Source: Coprosoma sp963660615
GTDB lineage: Bacteria; Bacillota_I; Bacilli_A; RF39; UBA660
Reading direction: 5' to 3'
DNA: 46,753 nt
NCBI GenBank assembly: GCA_963660615.1
Contig: CAVKYE010000009.1
Span: 1 to 46,753 of the forward strand
Position 1 is the first letter of the stretch. Each line of letters begins with the position of its first letter. Under the pieces are notes generated by a model. That model had not been told where the DNA came from and made no database searches. It was given only the letters and a program-made list of their open reading frames with translations. Both the position numbers and the translations under genes were made by a program. This document shows, one piece after another, positions 31,855 to 41,989 of the stretch.

Positions 31855-32358
31855 TGTTCTTTCTTTATTTTTTTTGTTTTCTTTTGGGATGTCGAAGTTG
31901 CATAGGCCGTTTGTTATATATATGGCTTCTTCATATAGGTTTTTGAATATTTTATTTGAGCTTTGTTTTGGAAGTGGCATGTAGCCTGTATATAGTTCTT
32001 CGTTTAACCCATCTTCTATTTCTTCTATTACTCTATTTAAGTCATCTAGATACTGTCTATTGTCAATTTTTTTTGTTTCGTATATTACGTGTTCACAATC
32101 ATAGTATTCAAAGTATTTGTAGTATCCTTCTATGAAAAATAGGTGCTGCATTATTATCATTCCTTTGGGATGAATAAATAGGTTTGGTCCTTCTTCTGAT
32201 ACTTTTATGAATCCTAAAGTGGTTAGAACTGATTCAAAGTATTCACTATAATGTTTTATAATTAGTTCATTTATTTCTTCTTTCATTTGATTTTTGTCTT
32301 CTTTTTTATAGTCTAAGGCTTTTTTATATGATTTTGTTATTGTTTTTTTGTTTTTCAT
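31843..32358 (-). CDS. Hypothetical protein
   Basis: A 171-residue soluble, charged protein that I do not recognise. A basic N-terminus (MKNKKTITKSYKKALDYKKED) leads to an alpha/beta middle (SVLTTLGFIKVSEEGPNLFI, IIMQHLFFIEGYYKYF) and an acidic helix (YLDDLNRVIEEIEDGLNEEL). There is no signal peptide or membrane helix. The gene stands alone between polA and the serS leader, and its end overlaps the serS promoter. The C-terminal KENKKNKERTLTR is a basic tail. The AAAGGAAAG ribosome site is good, so it is probably expressed. Confidence 0.65.
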   Translation of the reverse strand: MKNKKTITKSYKKALDYKKEDKNQMKEEINELIIKHYSEYFESVLTTLGFIKVSEEGPNLFIHPKGMIIMQHLFFIEGYYKYFEYYDCEHVIYETKKIDNRQYLDDLNRVIEEIEDGLNEELYTGYMPLPKQSSNKIFKNLYEEAIYITNGLCNFDIPKENKKNKERTLTR

Positions 32359-32449
32359 TTTTCTTTCCTTTCTTTTTTTATGGGCCTTCTATTATAACAC
32401 ATTATTTTTTTAAATCAAAATATATTTGATTATATGATTTTTGGGATTA

Positions 32450-32473
32450 AAAAAGAAGTAATTTTTTACTTCG
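32450..32473 (-). terminator. Intrinsic terminator of polA
   Basis: Stem GAAGTAA (32455-32461) / TTACTTC (32466-32472), then T6 on the minus strand. The polA stop is the first base triplet of the stem's 5' arm end (32466-32468). Confidence 0.85.
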
Positions 32474-35042
32474 CGTCATACCAATTTTTGCCATAGTTTA
32501 TGTCTACTATTAGTGGGACTTCTAGTTTGTAGACGTTATCCATTTCTTTTTTGACAATTTGTTTTACTTCTTCTAATTCTTCTTTACATACATCGAATAT
32601 TAGTTCATCATGAACTTGGATAATCATTTTGCTTTTGATGTTTTTTCTTTTAAAGGTTTCATATACTTTTATCATTGCTAGTTTGATGATGTCAGCACTC
32701 GTTCCTTGGATTGGGGTGTTTAGGGCTATTCTTTCTCCACTTTGTCTTATTGTGTAGATGGGGTTTTTAAGTTCTTTTATGTTTCTTTTTCGGCCAAATA
32801 GGGTTCTAACGTAGCCTTTTTCTTTGGCATTATTGATTGATTTATCCATGTATTCTTTGATACCTGGGTAGGTTTCTAGGTAGGTGTCTATGAATTTTTT
32901 TGCTTCATAGGTATTTATGTTTAGGTTTTCACCTAAGCCGAAGCCGCTTATTCCATAAATTATTCCAAAGTTTACGGCTTTGGCGATTCTTCGCATTTCT
33001 TTGGTTACTTGTTCTAGTGGGACTTTAAAAATATCGCTGGCGGTTTTTGAATGGATATCTTTGCCTTCATTGAAGGCTTTTTCTAGGGCGGGAACGTCTG
33101 CTATGTGGGCGAGAATGCGAAGTTCTATTTGGGAATAATCGGCACTTAATATGTAGTCATTTTGGGGGATGAAGGCTTTTCTTATTTTTTTTCCTATGGC
33201 ATCTCTTACGGGGATGTTTTGGAGGTTTGGTTCTACTGATGATAGTCTTCCTGTTCTGGTTAGGTTTTGGGTATATATTGTATGAATTTTTCCATTTATT
33301 GTACTATTTTTTAATCCTATTATGTATGTGTTATAGAGTTTTGATAATGCTCTATATTCTAATACTAATGGAACTACTTGATGTTTATCTTTTATTTTGT
33401 TTAGGACATCGGCGGCGGTTGAGTAGCCATTTGATGTTTTTTTGCCATGTGGTAGTTCTAATTTTTCGAAAAGTATTTGTGATAATTGTGATGGTGATGA
33501 TATGTTAAATTCACACTGGGCTATGGTGTATATTTCTTTGGTTATTTGTTCTATTTTTTCTTTGATGTTATTTCCCATTTCGTCTAATACTTTTTCATTT
33601 ATACATACTCCTTGGTATTCCATGTCAGCAAGGACCTTTGATAGGGGCATTTCTATTTTTTTAAAGAGATTTTCTAGTTTTTCTTCTTTTAGTTTTTCTT
33701 CTAATAAATTATAACTATCATAGATGAATTTCGCTCTTTGGATGGATGATTTTGCACAGGTTTCTAGTGGTGGCATTTTAGGGTTTTTGGCTTTTCCATA
33801 AATAGTTTCATAAAAGTCTAAATTAAATCCTAGTTCATTGGCTAGGTAAGCCATATCGTCTTTTGTGTTGTAATCTAATAATGAACCTGCTGTATATGTG
33901 TCAAATGTGCAGTTGTCAAATGGAAGGTTAAGGTGTTTTAAGGATACTATGACTTTTTTTAGATCATAGGTGTATTTTTGATTTTCTTTTAGGAATGATG
34001 GGTTTTCTTTTAAAATGTCTACTGGTATAAAGGCACTTACTTTATCGCTATATATGCCCATTCCAATTACTTTGGCGGTGTGGTAGTTGGTGCCTAGTAT
34101 TTCTAAAGATACAGCAACATCACCTTTAATGTTTAATGAGGTGATATCTTTAATAATGTTAAGTTCTATTTTTTCTTCTTTTTGTTTGTTTTTTTTAAGG
34201 AATGAATAGAATTCTAGTTCTTCGTATAGTTTGTTTAGTTTTTCGTAGTTTGGTTTTCTATAGATGATATCGTTTATGTCTATATCCATAGGAACGGTTT
34301 TGACGATTGTGGCTAGGTCATAGCTCATGTGGGCGTTTTCTTTATCATTTTCTAGTTTTTCTTTTATTTTTCCTTGAATGTTATCTATATTTTTGTAAAT
34401 TCCATCTAGGGTTTTGTAGGTGTTTAGGAGTTTTAGGGCTGTTTTTTCGCCTATTCCTTTTACGCCTGGGATGTTGTCTGAGGGATCGCCCATTAGGGCT
34501 TTTAGGTCTACTACGTTTACTGGATCTATTCCGTAAGTTTCTTTAAAGGTATCTTCGTTATATCTAATGTAGTCTTTTTGTTTTAATAGTTTGATGTCTA
34601 CATCTTTGCTTATTAGTTGTAGTAGGTCTTTATCACTACTGATTATGGTACCTATAAATTCGCTATTTTCTGTGCAGTAGTTTGTGAATGTCCCGATGAT
34701 GTCATCGGCTTCGTAATTATCTATTTCGTAGTATTTTATTCCCATATATTCGAGCATTTCTTTGGCTATTGGAAATTGTTTTTTTAATTCTTCTGGAGTT
34801 TCTTTTCTTCCGCCTTTATATGATTCATATTTTTTGTGTCTAAATGTTTTTCCTTTATCGAAGGCAACTATCATGTATTCGGGGTTTTCTTCGTTTACGA
34901 TTTTGTTTATCATGTTGGTAAAGCCGAATAAGGCGTTGGTTGGAAAGCCTTTGCTGTTATTCATAAAGTTTCCGTTATATGCGGTTGCATAATAACTTCT
35001 AAATAGTAGGTTATTACCGTCTACTAAAATTATTTTTTTCAT
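32466..35042 (-). CDS. polA: DNA polymerase I
   Basis: Repair and Okazaki-fragment polymerase. Residues 1-290 are the 5' nuclease (VDGNNLLFRSYYA, VAFDKGKTFRHKKY, NYEADDIIGT, DPSDNIPGVKGIGEKTA). The middle exonuclease-like domain has AVSLEIL where an active enzyme has a D-x-E pair, so proofreading is probably lost, as in Bacillus PolA. The polymerase domain has motif A DYSQIELRILAH (~634), motif B RRIAKAVNFGIIYG (~685) and motif C QVHDEL (~806). The length, 858 aa, is normal. polC ends 58 bases upstream behind its own terminator. Confidence 0.97.
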   Translation of the reverse strand: MKKIILVDGNNLLFRSYYATAYNGNFMNNSKGFPTNALFGFTNMINKIVNEENPEYMIVAFDKGKTFRHKKYESYKGGRKETPEELKKQFPIAKEMLEYMGIKYYEIDNYEADDIIGTFTNYCTENSEFIGTIISSDKDLLQLISKDVDIKLLKQKDYIRYNEDTFKETYGIDPVNVVDLKALMGDPSDNIPGVKGIGEKTALKLLNTYKTLDGIYKNIDNIQGKIKEKLENDKENAHMSYDLATIVKTVPMDIDINDIIYRKPNYEKLNKLYEELEFYSFLKKNKQKEEKIELNIIKDITSLNIKGDVAVSLEILGTNYHTAKVIGMGIYSDKVSAFIPVDILKENPSFLKENQKYTYDLKKVIVSLKHLNLPFDNCTFDTYTAGSLLDYNTKDDMAYLANELGFNLDFYETIYGKAKNPKMPPLETCAKSSIQRAKFIYDSYNLLEEKLKEEKLENLFKKIEMPLSKVLADMEYQGVCINEKVLDEMGNNIKEKIEQITKEIYTIAQCEFNISSPSQLSQILFEKLELPHGKKTSNGYSTAADVLNKIKDKHQVVPLVLEYRALSKLYNTYIIGLKNSTINGKIHTIYTQNLTRTGRLSSVEPNLQNIPVRDAIGKKIRKAFIPQNDYILSADYSQIELRILAHIADVPALEKAFNEGKDIHSKTASDIFKVPLEQVTKEMRRIAKAVNFGIIYGISGFGLGENLNINTYEAKKFIDTYLETYPGIKEYMDKSINNAKEKGYVRTLFGRKRNIKELKNPIYTIRQSGERIALNTPIQGTSADIIKLAMIKVYETFKRKNIKSKMIIQVHDELIFDVCKEELEEVKQIVKKEMDNVYKLEVPLIVDINYGKNWYDAK

Positions 35043-35079
35043 GTTATCAATCCTATCTGTTACAATTATACCACAGAAA

Positions 35080-35102
35080 ATAAAAAGAGGAAATCCTCTT
35101 TA
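35080..35102 (-). terminator. Intrinsic terminator of polC
   Basis: Stem AAAGAGGA (35084-35091) / TCCTCTTT (35094-35101) with T-rich sequence following on the minus strand. It abuts the polC stop. Confidence 0.8.
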
Positions 35103-38100
35103 AAATAAACTTAGTTGACTAGATTTGTCCATGCCATTTAGTATTCCCATCATTCTCATTTTTTCGATTAGTGTGCTGGAGATTTTGGCTCTTTTTTGCA
35201 AATCTTCGATGCTTAAGAATGGTGCTTTTTCTCTTTCTTTGACGATGTTTTTTGCGACGATGTCTCCTAGTCCGTCGATTGTTTTAAATGGTGGTATTAG
35301 GGTTTTTTCATCTTCTGTTAAAACGAAGTTTAGGGCGTCACTTTTGTTTATGTCTATTGGGGCGAATGTTATTCCTCTGGCTAAGGCTTCTAGGGCTAGT
35401 TTTAGGCATTCTAGGATGTTTGATTCTTTGTTTGATGCTTCGAAACCTTTGGCACTTATTTCTTCCATTCTTTTTCTTACTGCGTCATATCCTTTTATCA
35501 TGGCATCTATGTCGAAGTCGGTGTATTCTACGGAGAACTGGGCATCATAGTATACACCTGGACGGTGGACTTTGAAATATGCTAAGCGAAAGGCGGTCAT
35601 TACATAGGCTACGGCGTGGGCTTTTGGGAACATGTATTTTATTTTATAGCATGAGTCTATGAACCATTCTTCTATTCCGTTTTCTTGCATTAATTCTTTG
35701 TATTCGGCCCATTGTTCTGGTTGTTTACTGGCTTTTCCTTTTCTTACGAATTCCATTATTTTGAAGGCTTTTAGGGCTGGGAGGCCGTGATACATAAGGT
35801 ATACCATGATATCGTCACGACATCCTATTACTTCGCTAAATGGGACTATGCCTTTGTCAATTAAATCTTTTGCGTTTCCGTTCCATACGTCGGTCCCATG
35901 TGATAATCCTGATATTTTTGTGAGTTCGGCGAAGGTTTTTGGTTTGGTTTCTTTTACCATTCCTATGGTAAAGTTGGTTCCAAATTCTGGGATTCCTAGG
36001 GTTCCTGTGTCGTTCATTATTTGGTCACTTGTTACTCCTAGGGGTTTTGGTGATAGGAATATTCCCATTGTTTCTTTATCGTCTAGGGGGATGGTTGTTA
36101 TGTCTATTTTTGTTATATCTTGAATCATTCTTAGTTTGGTTGGGCCTGAGTGTCCTAGGATGTCTAGTTTTAAGACGTCTTGGTCGATGGCGTGGTAATC
36201 GAAATGGGTTGTTCGCCATGGTGATGTTACGTCGTCTGCGGGATATTGAAATGGAGTGAAATCAAAGACGTCCATGTATCCGGGGATTACGACGATTCCT
36301 CCTGGGTGCTGTCCGGTTGTTCTTTTTACTCCGGTGCAGCCTTTGGCTAGGCGCTCTACTTCGGCGGTGCGCATCATTATTCCTTTGTCTTCACAAAAGC
36401 CTTTTACGTATCCAAAGGCGGTTTTGTCGGCTACTGTTCCTATGGTTCCAGCTCTATATACGTTATCTACTCCGAATAGGACTTTGGTATATTCATGTGC
36501 TGATGCTTGGTTTAGGTCGGAGAAGTTTAGGTCTATATCAGGGACTTTATCGGCATGAAAGCCTAGGAAGGTGGCAAATGGCATGTCATGTCCATCTTTT
36601 TTCATTTTGGTATTGCAGTTTGGACATTTTTTGTCTGGAAGGTCATATCCTGAGGCGTATGTACTTCCTAGTGGTTTGCCATCTATTTCGAATATGCTTT
36701 TTTGACAGTTTGGACATACGTAGTGTGACGGAAGTGGGTTTACTTCGGTTATTCCCATCATGGTAGCAACGAATGATGATCCTACTGATCCACGACTTCC
36801 TACTAGATATCCGTCGTCGTTTGATTTTTTTACTAGTTTTTGGGCGATTAGGTAGATGACGTCAAAGTGGGCTCCTATAATACCTGTTAGTTTATCTTCG
36901 GCGCTTTTTTCTAGTTCTTCTATTGGTTTATCTGGGGTGGTTTTCTTTAAATCTTCTAGGACGAAGTTTTTTACACCATCGTAGTAGGATTTCATTACTT
37001 TGTTTAGGGTACTATAAATGTATTCGTTATATTCTTTTTCGTTTAGATTTTTTGTGTCGGCGATTTTTTTGATGATGTTTAGGGGTTCTTCTCCATATAA
37101 TTCTGAGGCGATTCTTTCTTCTATGTTGTAAGGTAGTGGGTAGCCATATATTGTTTCGGCTTTTTTATAGACCATGTCAGTTGTATCTTCGGTACAATTT
37201 TCTATTTTTGGGGCGAATGGGATTCCGCCGGTTTCTATTATTACTTCTATTACTTCGGCCATGTCGGCTATTTTGTTTGGATTTGTTATTACGATTTCTT
37301 TGGCTTCTTCTTCGCTTAGGAAGCTGAATTCTTCTAGCATTTCGTCGGTTGTTCTAAAGTACTGGTTTGGTATTTTGGTGATGTTTTTTCTTGAAAGTGG
37401 GTGTCTTCCGCCTCCTGGTACTTTTTGGTTTACGATGATTTCTCTATAAATTCTATCTTCTTCGTTTAGGTGGTGGACATCTCCTGTTGCGACGATTAGT
37501 TTTCCTGCTTCTTTGGTTACTCTAATTATTTTTTGAAGGTGGGCGATTAGTTCTGATTTACTTCCAAAGTCGTTCATTTGGATTAGGTGATCATATACTG
37601 CGGGTGGTTGTACTTCGATGTAGTCATAAAAGTTAATTAGGTTTGATAGTTCTTCGTCGGATTTGCTTCTTGCTTGTCTAAAGATTTCGCTTTCGTAGCA
37701 GCCGCTTCCTATTAAAAGTCCTTCACGAAGACGGGTTATTTCGCTTCTTAGAATTCTTGGGGTTTTATATAAATATTTTGTGTTGGCGAGAGATACTAGT
37801 TTGAAAAGATTTTTTAGTCCTGTTTTGTTTAGAGCTATTAGGTTTACATGATATGATGTTCCGTATTTATGGATTTCGTCTTTGCTGACTAATTTATCCA
37901 TATCTTTGATGGTTTTGAAGTTACGGGCTTCTAGTTTTTTTAACATTTTGTGGAAGACTAGAGCGGTTCCTTCGGCATCGTAGTCGGCACGGTGATGAGC
38001 GTTTTCGTCCCAAGGTACGTCATATCTTTTTACTAAAGCTGATAGGCTATGACGGGCGAAGTTATTATCCATTGTTCTTGATAGTTCTAAGGTATCTATG

Positions 38101-39620
38101 ACGGTGTTTTTAAATTCTCCCCAGTTGTATTTTTGGTAGCACATTTTTAAGAATGATACATCAAATTTGGCGTTATGGGCAACCATGGGTAGGTCTTTGT
38201 ACCAATTTTTAAATCTTTCTATAACTGTTTGTTCGTCATCTTTGCCTTTTAACATGGCATCTGTGATGTTGGTAACTTCGGTTATTTTTAGTGGCAGTTT
38301 TCTTTTGGGGTCGATTAGTTCTGAAAATCTATCTATGATTTCTCCGTTACAGATTTTTACGGCTCCGACTTCTATTATTGAGTCGGTTCCTCCTGCGTTG
38401 AATCCTGTTGTTTCAAAGTCGAAAACTACGTATGTTGTTTTTAGAAGTTCTTCTTCGGTTGGTCTTATTACGATGTCTACGGTGTCATCTATTAGGGTAA
38501 GTTCGGTTCCATATAGGGCTTTGAATGGCTCTTTTTCGTTGTTTTTGTTGATGTCACAAATGGTGTGGTAGACATCTGGGAAGGACTGAACTCCGTTATG
38601 GTCTGTTATGGCGATGGCTCTATGTCCCCAATTGTAAGCAGTTTTTACTAGGGCTTTGGCATCTGTTATACCATCCATTTGACTCATTTTTGTATGGGCG
38701 TGGAGTTCAACTCTTTTTTCTTTGGCTTCGTCTTTTCTTGTTTTGTCTTTTTTTTCTGATACGTTTATTTCTCTGGCGTTTAGGACGATTTCTCCTGAAT
38801 ATTTGTCATTTTTGGTATAGCCTCTTATTTTGTAATAGTTTCCTTCTTTTAGTCTTTTATCATAGAGTGCGAATTCTTCTTTGTCTCTTGTGAAGATTTT
38901 ACAATACATGCTGTCGGTACCATCATATATTTTTAGGGTGATTATTTTGAAGTCACTTTTTGATGATTCGAATAGGTCTTTTCCGAATATTTTGGCTTCG
39001 ACGGTGGCGTCGTCTAATTCGAAGGTTAGATTACTTATTTGGCTTATTTTACTTTTTATTTCGTGTCCCATTATTATAGGATTTTCTTTTTTCTTTATTT
39101 TTGGTGCTTCTTTTCGTTTGGCGTTTTCTATTTCTTTTTTTATTTCTTCTGCTTTTTCTTCATCGATTAAAATTTCTATTTTTATATTAAAACCACTATT
39201 ATTAAGTTTTTTTTCTAATTCTTCTTTGATGCTTTTGAATTTCATTTGTTCGGCTGTATTGGCAACTTCTATTATTAGATTGTTTTGTTCTAATGATAGT
39301 TTGCTGTTTATAAATATTGATAATAGTGGTGCGGATTTACTATAGTTTTCTAAGAAGTATCTATAGTAATCGGTTAGAGTTTCTATATTATAGGTATCTG
39401 TTTTTATTATGGGATAAACGTAGGCTGTTTTAAATCCATTTTTTAGTTTTTCTTCTAGTTCTAGGAAGATGTTTAGAGGTAATACTTGGGGCATGCTTAT
39501 TATAAAGGCATACTTATCTCTTGCTTTGTTTCCTATTATTTTATATAATTTTCCATTTTGGAAATGTTCTTTGTTTTCTATTTTAATTTGGTTTAGTAAA
39601 AGTTCTAGTTTGTCGTGCAT
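35100..39620 (-). CDS. polC: DNA polymerase III alpha subunit, PolC type
   Basis: Replicative polymerase of low-GC Gram-positives. Domains in order: N-terminal tau-binding region, OB fold (~190-290), first part of PHP (VELHAHTKMSQMDG near 302), inserted DEDD proofreading exonuclease (VVFDFETTGFNAGG near 400), rest of PHP, zinc finger HYVCPNCQ...KKCPNCNTKM (~965-1015), palm with PDIDLNFSD (~1028) and fingers, and helix-hairpin-helix end (KTIDGLGDIVAKNIV). The length, 1506 aa, is slightly longer than Bacillus (~1440). The exonuclease acidic residues are intact, so proofreading is expected. It is a marker of Bacilli/Clostridia/Mollicutes-type replication. Confidence 0.98.
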   Translation of the reverse strand: MHDKLELLLNQIKIENKEHFQNGKLYKIIGNKARDKYAFIISMPQVLPLNIFLELEEKLKNGFKTAYVYPIIKTDTYNIETLTDYYRYFLENYSKSAPLLSIFINSKLSLEQNNLIIEVANTAEQMKFKSIKEELEKKLNNSGFNIKIEILIDEEKAEEIKKEIENAKRKEAPKIKKKENPIIMGHEIKSKISQISNLTFELDDATVEAKIFGKDLFESSKSDFKIITLKIYDGTDSMYCKIFTRDKEEFALYDKRLKEGNYYKIRGYTKNDKYSGEIVLNAREINVSEKKDKTRKDEAKEKRVELHAHTKMSQMDGITDAKALVKTAYNWGHRAIAITDHNGVQSFPDVYHTICDINKNNEKEPFKALYGTELTLIDDTVDIVIRPTEEELLKTTYVVFDFETTGFNAGGTDSIIEVGAVKICNGEIIDRFSELIDPKRKLPLKITEVTNITDAMLKGKDDEQTVIERFKNWYKDLPMVAHNAKFDVSFLKMCYQKYNWGEFKNTVIDTLELSRTMDNNFARHSLSALVKRYDVPWDENAHHRADYDAEGTALVFHKMLKKLEARNFKTIKDMDKLVSKDEIHKYGTSYHVNLIALNKTGLKNLFKLVSLANTKYLYKTPRILRSEITRLREGLLIGSGCYESEIFRQARSKSDEELSNLINFYDYIEVQPPAVYDHLIQMNDFGSKSELIAHLQKIIRVTKEAGKLIVATGDVHHLNEEDRIYREIIVNQKVPGGGRHPLSRKNITKIPNQYFRTTDEMLEEFSFLSEEEAKEIVITNPNKIADMAEVIEVIIETGGIPFAPKIENCTEDTTDMVYKKAETIYGYPLPYNIEERIASELYGEEPLNIIKKIADTKNLNEKEYNEYIYSTLNKVMKSYYDGVKNFVLEDLKKTTPDKPIEELEKSAEDKLTGIIGAHFDVIYLIAQKLVKKSNDDGYLVGSRGSVGSSFVATMMGITEVNPLPSHYVCPNCQKSIFEIDGKPLGSTYASGYDLPDKKCPNCNTKMKKDGHDMPFATFLGFHADKVPDIDLNFSDLNQASAHEYTKVLFGVDNVYRAGTIGTVADKTAFGYVKGFCEDKGIMMRTAEVERLAKGCTGVKRTTGQHPGGIVVIPGYMDVFDFTPFQYPADDVTSPWRTTHFDYHAIDQDVLKLDILGHSGPTKLRMIQDITKIDITTIPLDDKETMGIFLSPKPLGVTSDQIMNDTGTLGIPEFGTNFTIGMVKETKPKTFAELTKISGLSHGTDVWNGNAKDLIDKGIVPFSEVIGCRDDIMVYLMYHGLPALKAFKIMEFVRKGKASKQPEQWAEYKELMQENGIEEWFIDSCYKIKYMFPKAHAVAYVMTAFRLAYFKVHRPGVYYDAQFSVEYTDFDIDAMIKGYDAVRKRMEEISAKGFEASNKESNILECLKLALEALARGITFAPIDINKSDALNFVLTEDEKTLIPPFKTIDGLGDIVAKNIVKEREKAPFLSIEDLQKRAKISSTLIEKMRMMGILNGMDKSSQLSLF

Positions 39621-39698
39621 GTTTATCTCTCCTTTTATAAAATTATATCATATATATTTATGATTAATTAATAAATTATGGATTTTATTTGTGTTTTA

Positions 39699-39729
39699 AA
39701 ACTAGTATGCAGTTATACTAGTTTTTCTT
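39699..39729 (-). terminator. Intrinsic terminator of rnr
   Basis: Ten-base stem AAACTAGTAT (39699-39708) / ATACTAGTTT (39715-39724). The rnr stop (39702-39704) is inside the stem. The minus-strand tail TTTTAAAAC gives only a short T run. Confidence 0.65.
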
Positions 39730-41924
39730 CTTATTGTTTTTTGTTTTGGTTTTTCAAAGTCAAAGTCTAAGAGTTTTTTGTTTATATCGTTATATTTTAT
39801 TGTTTTGTATTCTTTGGAAACTTCTGGGTTAAATAGATACACTGTATCTCCTAGTTTTAGGGCTTCTTTTTTGTTTACGTAGGTGTGGCTTTCTCTTTTG
39901 TAGGTGTAGCCTTTGTTTATTAGAACACTAGAGTCTACTTTGACTGTGAAAAGATCATTTACAATTAGGGTTAGTCCTAGTCTATTTATGTGAAGGATTT
40001 TGGCTTTTATTGGTCCTTCTAAATCTTCGATGTTGTTTTCGAAATATTCGATTGATTTTAGTTCGTCTGATTCTTTTTCGGCTTCGTCGGCTCTTTTTTC
40101 TTGTTCTGAGATGTGCTCACAGATTGAGCTTATTTCTTTTTGGATATCGTCTATATTTTCTAGAATTTCTTCGGTGTTTAAAGGGGCTTTATATAATTCT
40201 AGCATGTAGTCTATTATTCTATGAACCATTAGATCTGCATATCTTCTAATTGGTGAGGTGAAATGACAGTAGGTGTCTTCTGAAAGTCCGAAATGTCCTT
40301 CGTTTGTTTGGTAATATTTGGCTCTTTTCATGCATCTTAATAGTTCATTTGATATGGCTTCGTAATAGGGCTTTTCTTTTATAGAAGATAGGAAGGCATA
40401 CATTTCTTCTGGTTTTATGTTTGCCTTTTTTCCTTCTATGACTCTTTGGGTGCAGGCTAGGAGGTTATCAAATGATTTGTTATTTTGGATAATATTTTGT
40501 TCTTTTATGAGGTTTAGGGTGTTTTGTAGTTTGATGGCATCTGGGTTTTCATGCACTCTAAATACGAAAGGAATGTTTAGATAACCAAAATGGTTTGCGA
40601 CGGTTACATTGGCGTATATCATGAAGTTTTCGATGAGTTTTTCGGCTTCGTTTTGATGTCTTGATTTTATGTCTATTGGGGTTCCTTTTTCGTCTTCTTT
40701 TATTTTTAGTTCTCTACTATAGAAGTCTAGGCTTCCTTTTGATTTTCTTTTTCTAGTTATTATGTGTGATAGTTTTCGCATTAGGGCTAGGTCGTCTTTA
40801 TATGGGGCGTATGCTTCTTTTTCTTTTCCTTCAAATAGTTCATTTATATCTTCGTAGCTCATTTTTTTATTTGAGTTGATGATACTTTTGTATATTTTTG
40901 AATCTATGATGTTTCCTTCTTTATCTATTTTCATTTCGACGGTTTTGGTTAGTCTATCTTCTCCTTCGTTAAGGGAACAAATTCCGTTTGAGATGTTTCT
41001 TGGGAACATTGGAAAGACGCTATCTGAAAGGTAGGCGGAGTTTCCTCTTTGTTTGGCTCCTTTATCTAGATGTGTTCCTTTTTTTATGTAGTGAGATACG
41101 TCTGCTATGTGAACTTTTAAGATGTAGTTTTCACCATCTTTGATTATTGATACGGCATCGTCCATGTCTTTGGTATCTTTACCATCTATGGTAAAGATTT
41201 TTTCTTTTCTTAGGTCTACTCTATCTATGTAGTCTTCTTCTTTTGGGCTTGTTTGAATATTTTTTGCTTCTTTTAGTTCTTTGTCATTAAATTCATAGTC
41301 AAAACCATATTTGGCACCAATTATTTTTATTTGCCCTTTTGGATCACTTATGTGGCCTATTTCTTTTATAAAGGTTCCTTCAAAGATTAATTCTCCTTCA
41401 TAGTTTATTAGTGGATTTTCGTCTATTTTGGCCATTATTAAAGTTCCTTCGACATCACATTTATATTGATTTTTTGGAAGTTTTAAACGGACACATGAGT
41501 TTACTCCATAGACATCCCAAAATCCATCTTGGTTTAATTTGTAAATTTGGTTTTCTTTTCTTTGGATTACTTTTTCTACTGTGGCTATTTGCTGGCCATA
41601 TCTTTCTTTTTCTTCTTTTTTTATTAATACGAGATCATGGGGTAATGCACCATTTAAATTGCCTTTTTTTATTTTATATGTTTTTTCGCTTATGTTTACA
41701 TATCCTTCACCATCTTTGGATATGGTTATTTCGCCTACGTAATATCCTTCTTGGATTTTTTCATATTCACTTCCATCAAAGAATATTTTACCTTCTTTTT
41801 CTAATGTGTTTAAGGCATTAGAAAAGGAAAACTCATCACTATTTTGAAGTTCTTTTTTTAGTTCTTGTAGTGCTTGTTTTCCATATTTTAATTTTTTTAA
41901 TATTTCGTTTTCATATTGATTCAT
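39702..41924 (-). CDS. rnr: Ribonuclease R
   Basis: 3'-5' exoribonuclease that degrades structured RNA. An N-terminal winged helix (~1-60) and cold-shock-like OB folds (GYVNISEKTYKIKKGNLNGA, later GQIKIIGAKYGF) precede the RNB domain, with TIDGKDTKDMDDAVSI holding catalytic Asp residues and HYIKKGTHLDKGAKQRGNS following. A C-terminal S1 domain covers ~640-710 (IKAKILHINRLGLTLIVND), with a short basic tail. The length, 740 aa, is typical. It has its own promoter. smpB, a common partner, is not adjacent. Confidence 0.95.
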   Translation of the reverse strand: MNQYENEILKKLKYGKQALQELKKELQNSDEFSFSNALNTLEKEGKIFFDGSEYEKIQEGYYVGEITISKDGEGYVNISEKTYKIKKGNLNGALPHDLVLIKKEEKERYGQQIATVEKVIQRKENQIYKLNQDGFWDVYGVNSCVRLKLPKNQYKCDVEGTLIMAKIDENPLINYEGELIFEGTFIKEIGHISDPKGQIKIIGAKYGFDYEFNDKELKEAKNIQTSPKEEDYIDRVDLRKEKIFTIDGKDTKDMDDAVSIIKDGENYILKVHIADVSHYIKKGTHLDKGAKQRGNSAYLSDSVFPMFPRNISNGICSLNEGEDRLTKTVEMKIDKEGNIIDSKIYKSIINSNKKMSYEDINELFEGKEKEAYAPYKDDLALMRKLSHIITRKRKSKGSLDFYSRELKIKEDEKGTPIDIKSRHQNEAEKLIENFMIYANVTVANHFGYLNIPFVFRVHENPDAIKLQNTLNLIKEQNIIQNNKSFDNLLACTQRVIEGKKANIKPEEMYAFLSSIKEKPYYEAISNELLRCMKRAKYYQTNEGHFGLSEDTYCHFTSPIRRYADLMVHRIIDYMLELYKAPLNTEEILENIDDIQKEISSICEHISEQEKRADEAEKESDELKSIEYFENNIEDLEGPIKAKILHINRLGLTLIVNDLFTVKVDSSVLINKGYTYKRESHTYVNKKEALKLGDTVYLFNPEVSKEYKTIKYNDINKKLLDFDFEKPKQKTIRRKTSITAY

Positions 41925-41944
41925 AATACCACCCTTATGTGTTT

Positions 41945-41973
41945 ATGATATCAAATTATTGGTTTAATTACAA
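41945..41973 (-). promoter_or_regulatory. Promoter of rnr
   Basis: TTGTAA (41973-41968), 17 bases, TATCAT (41950-41945), about 20 bases before the rnr start with an AGGGTGG ribosome site. Confidence 0.5.
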
Positions 41974-41989
41974 TAGAATGGTGAGTTAT

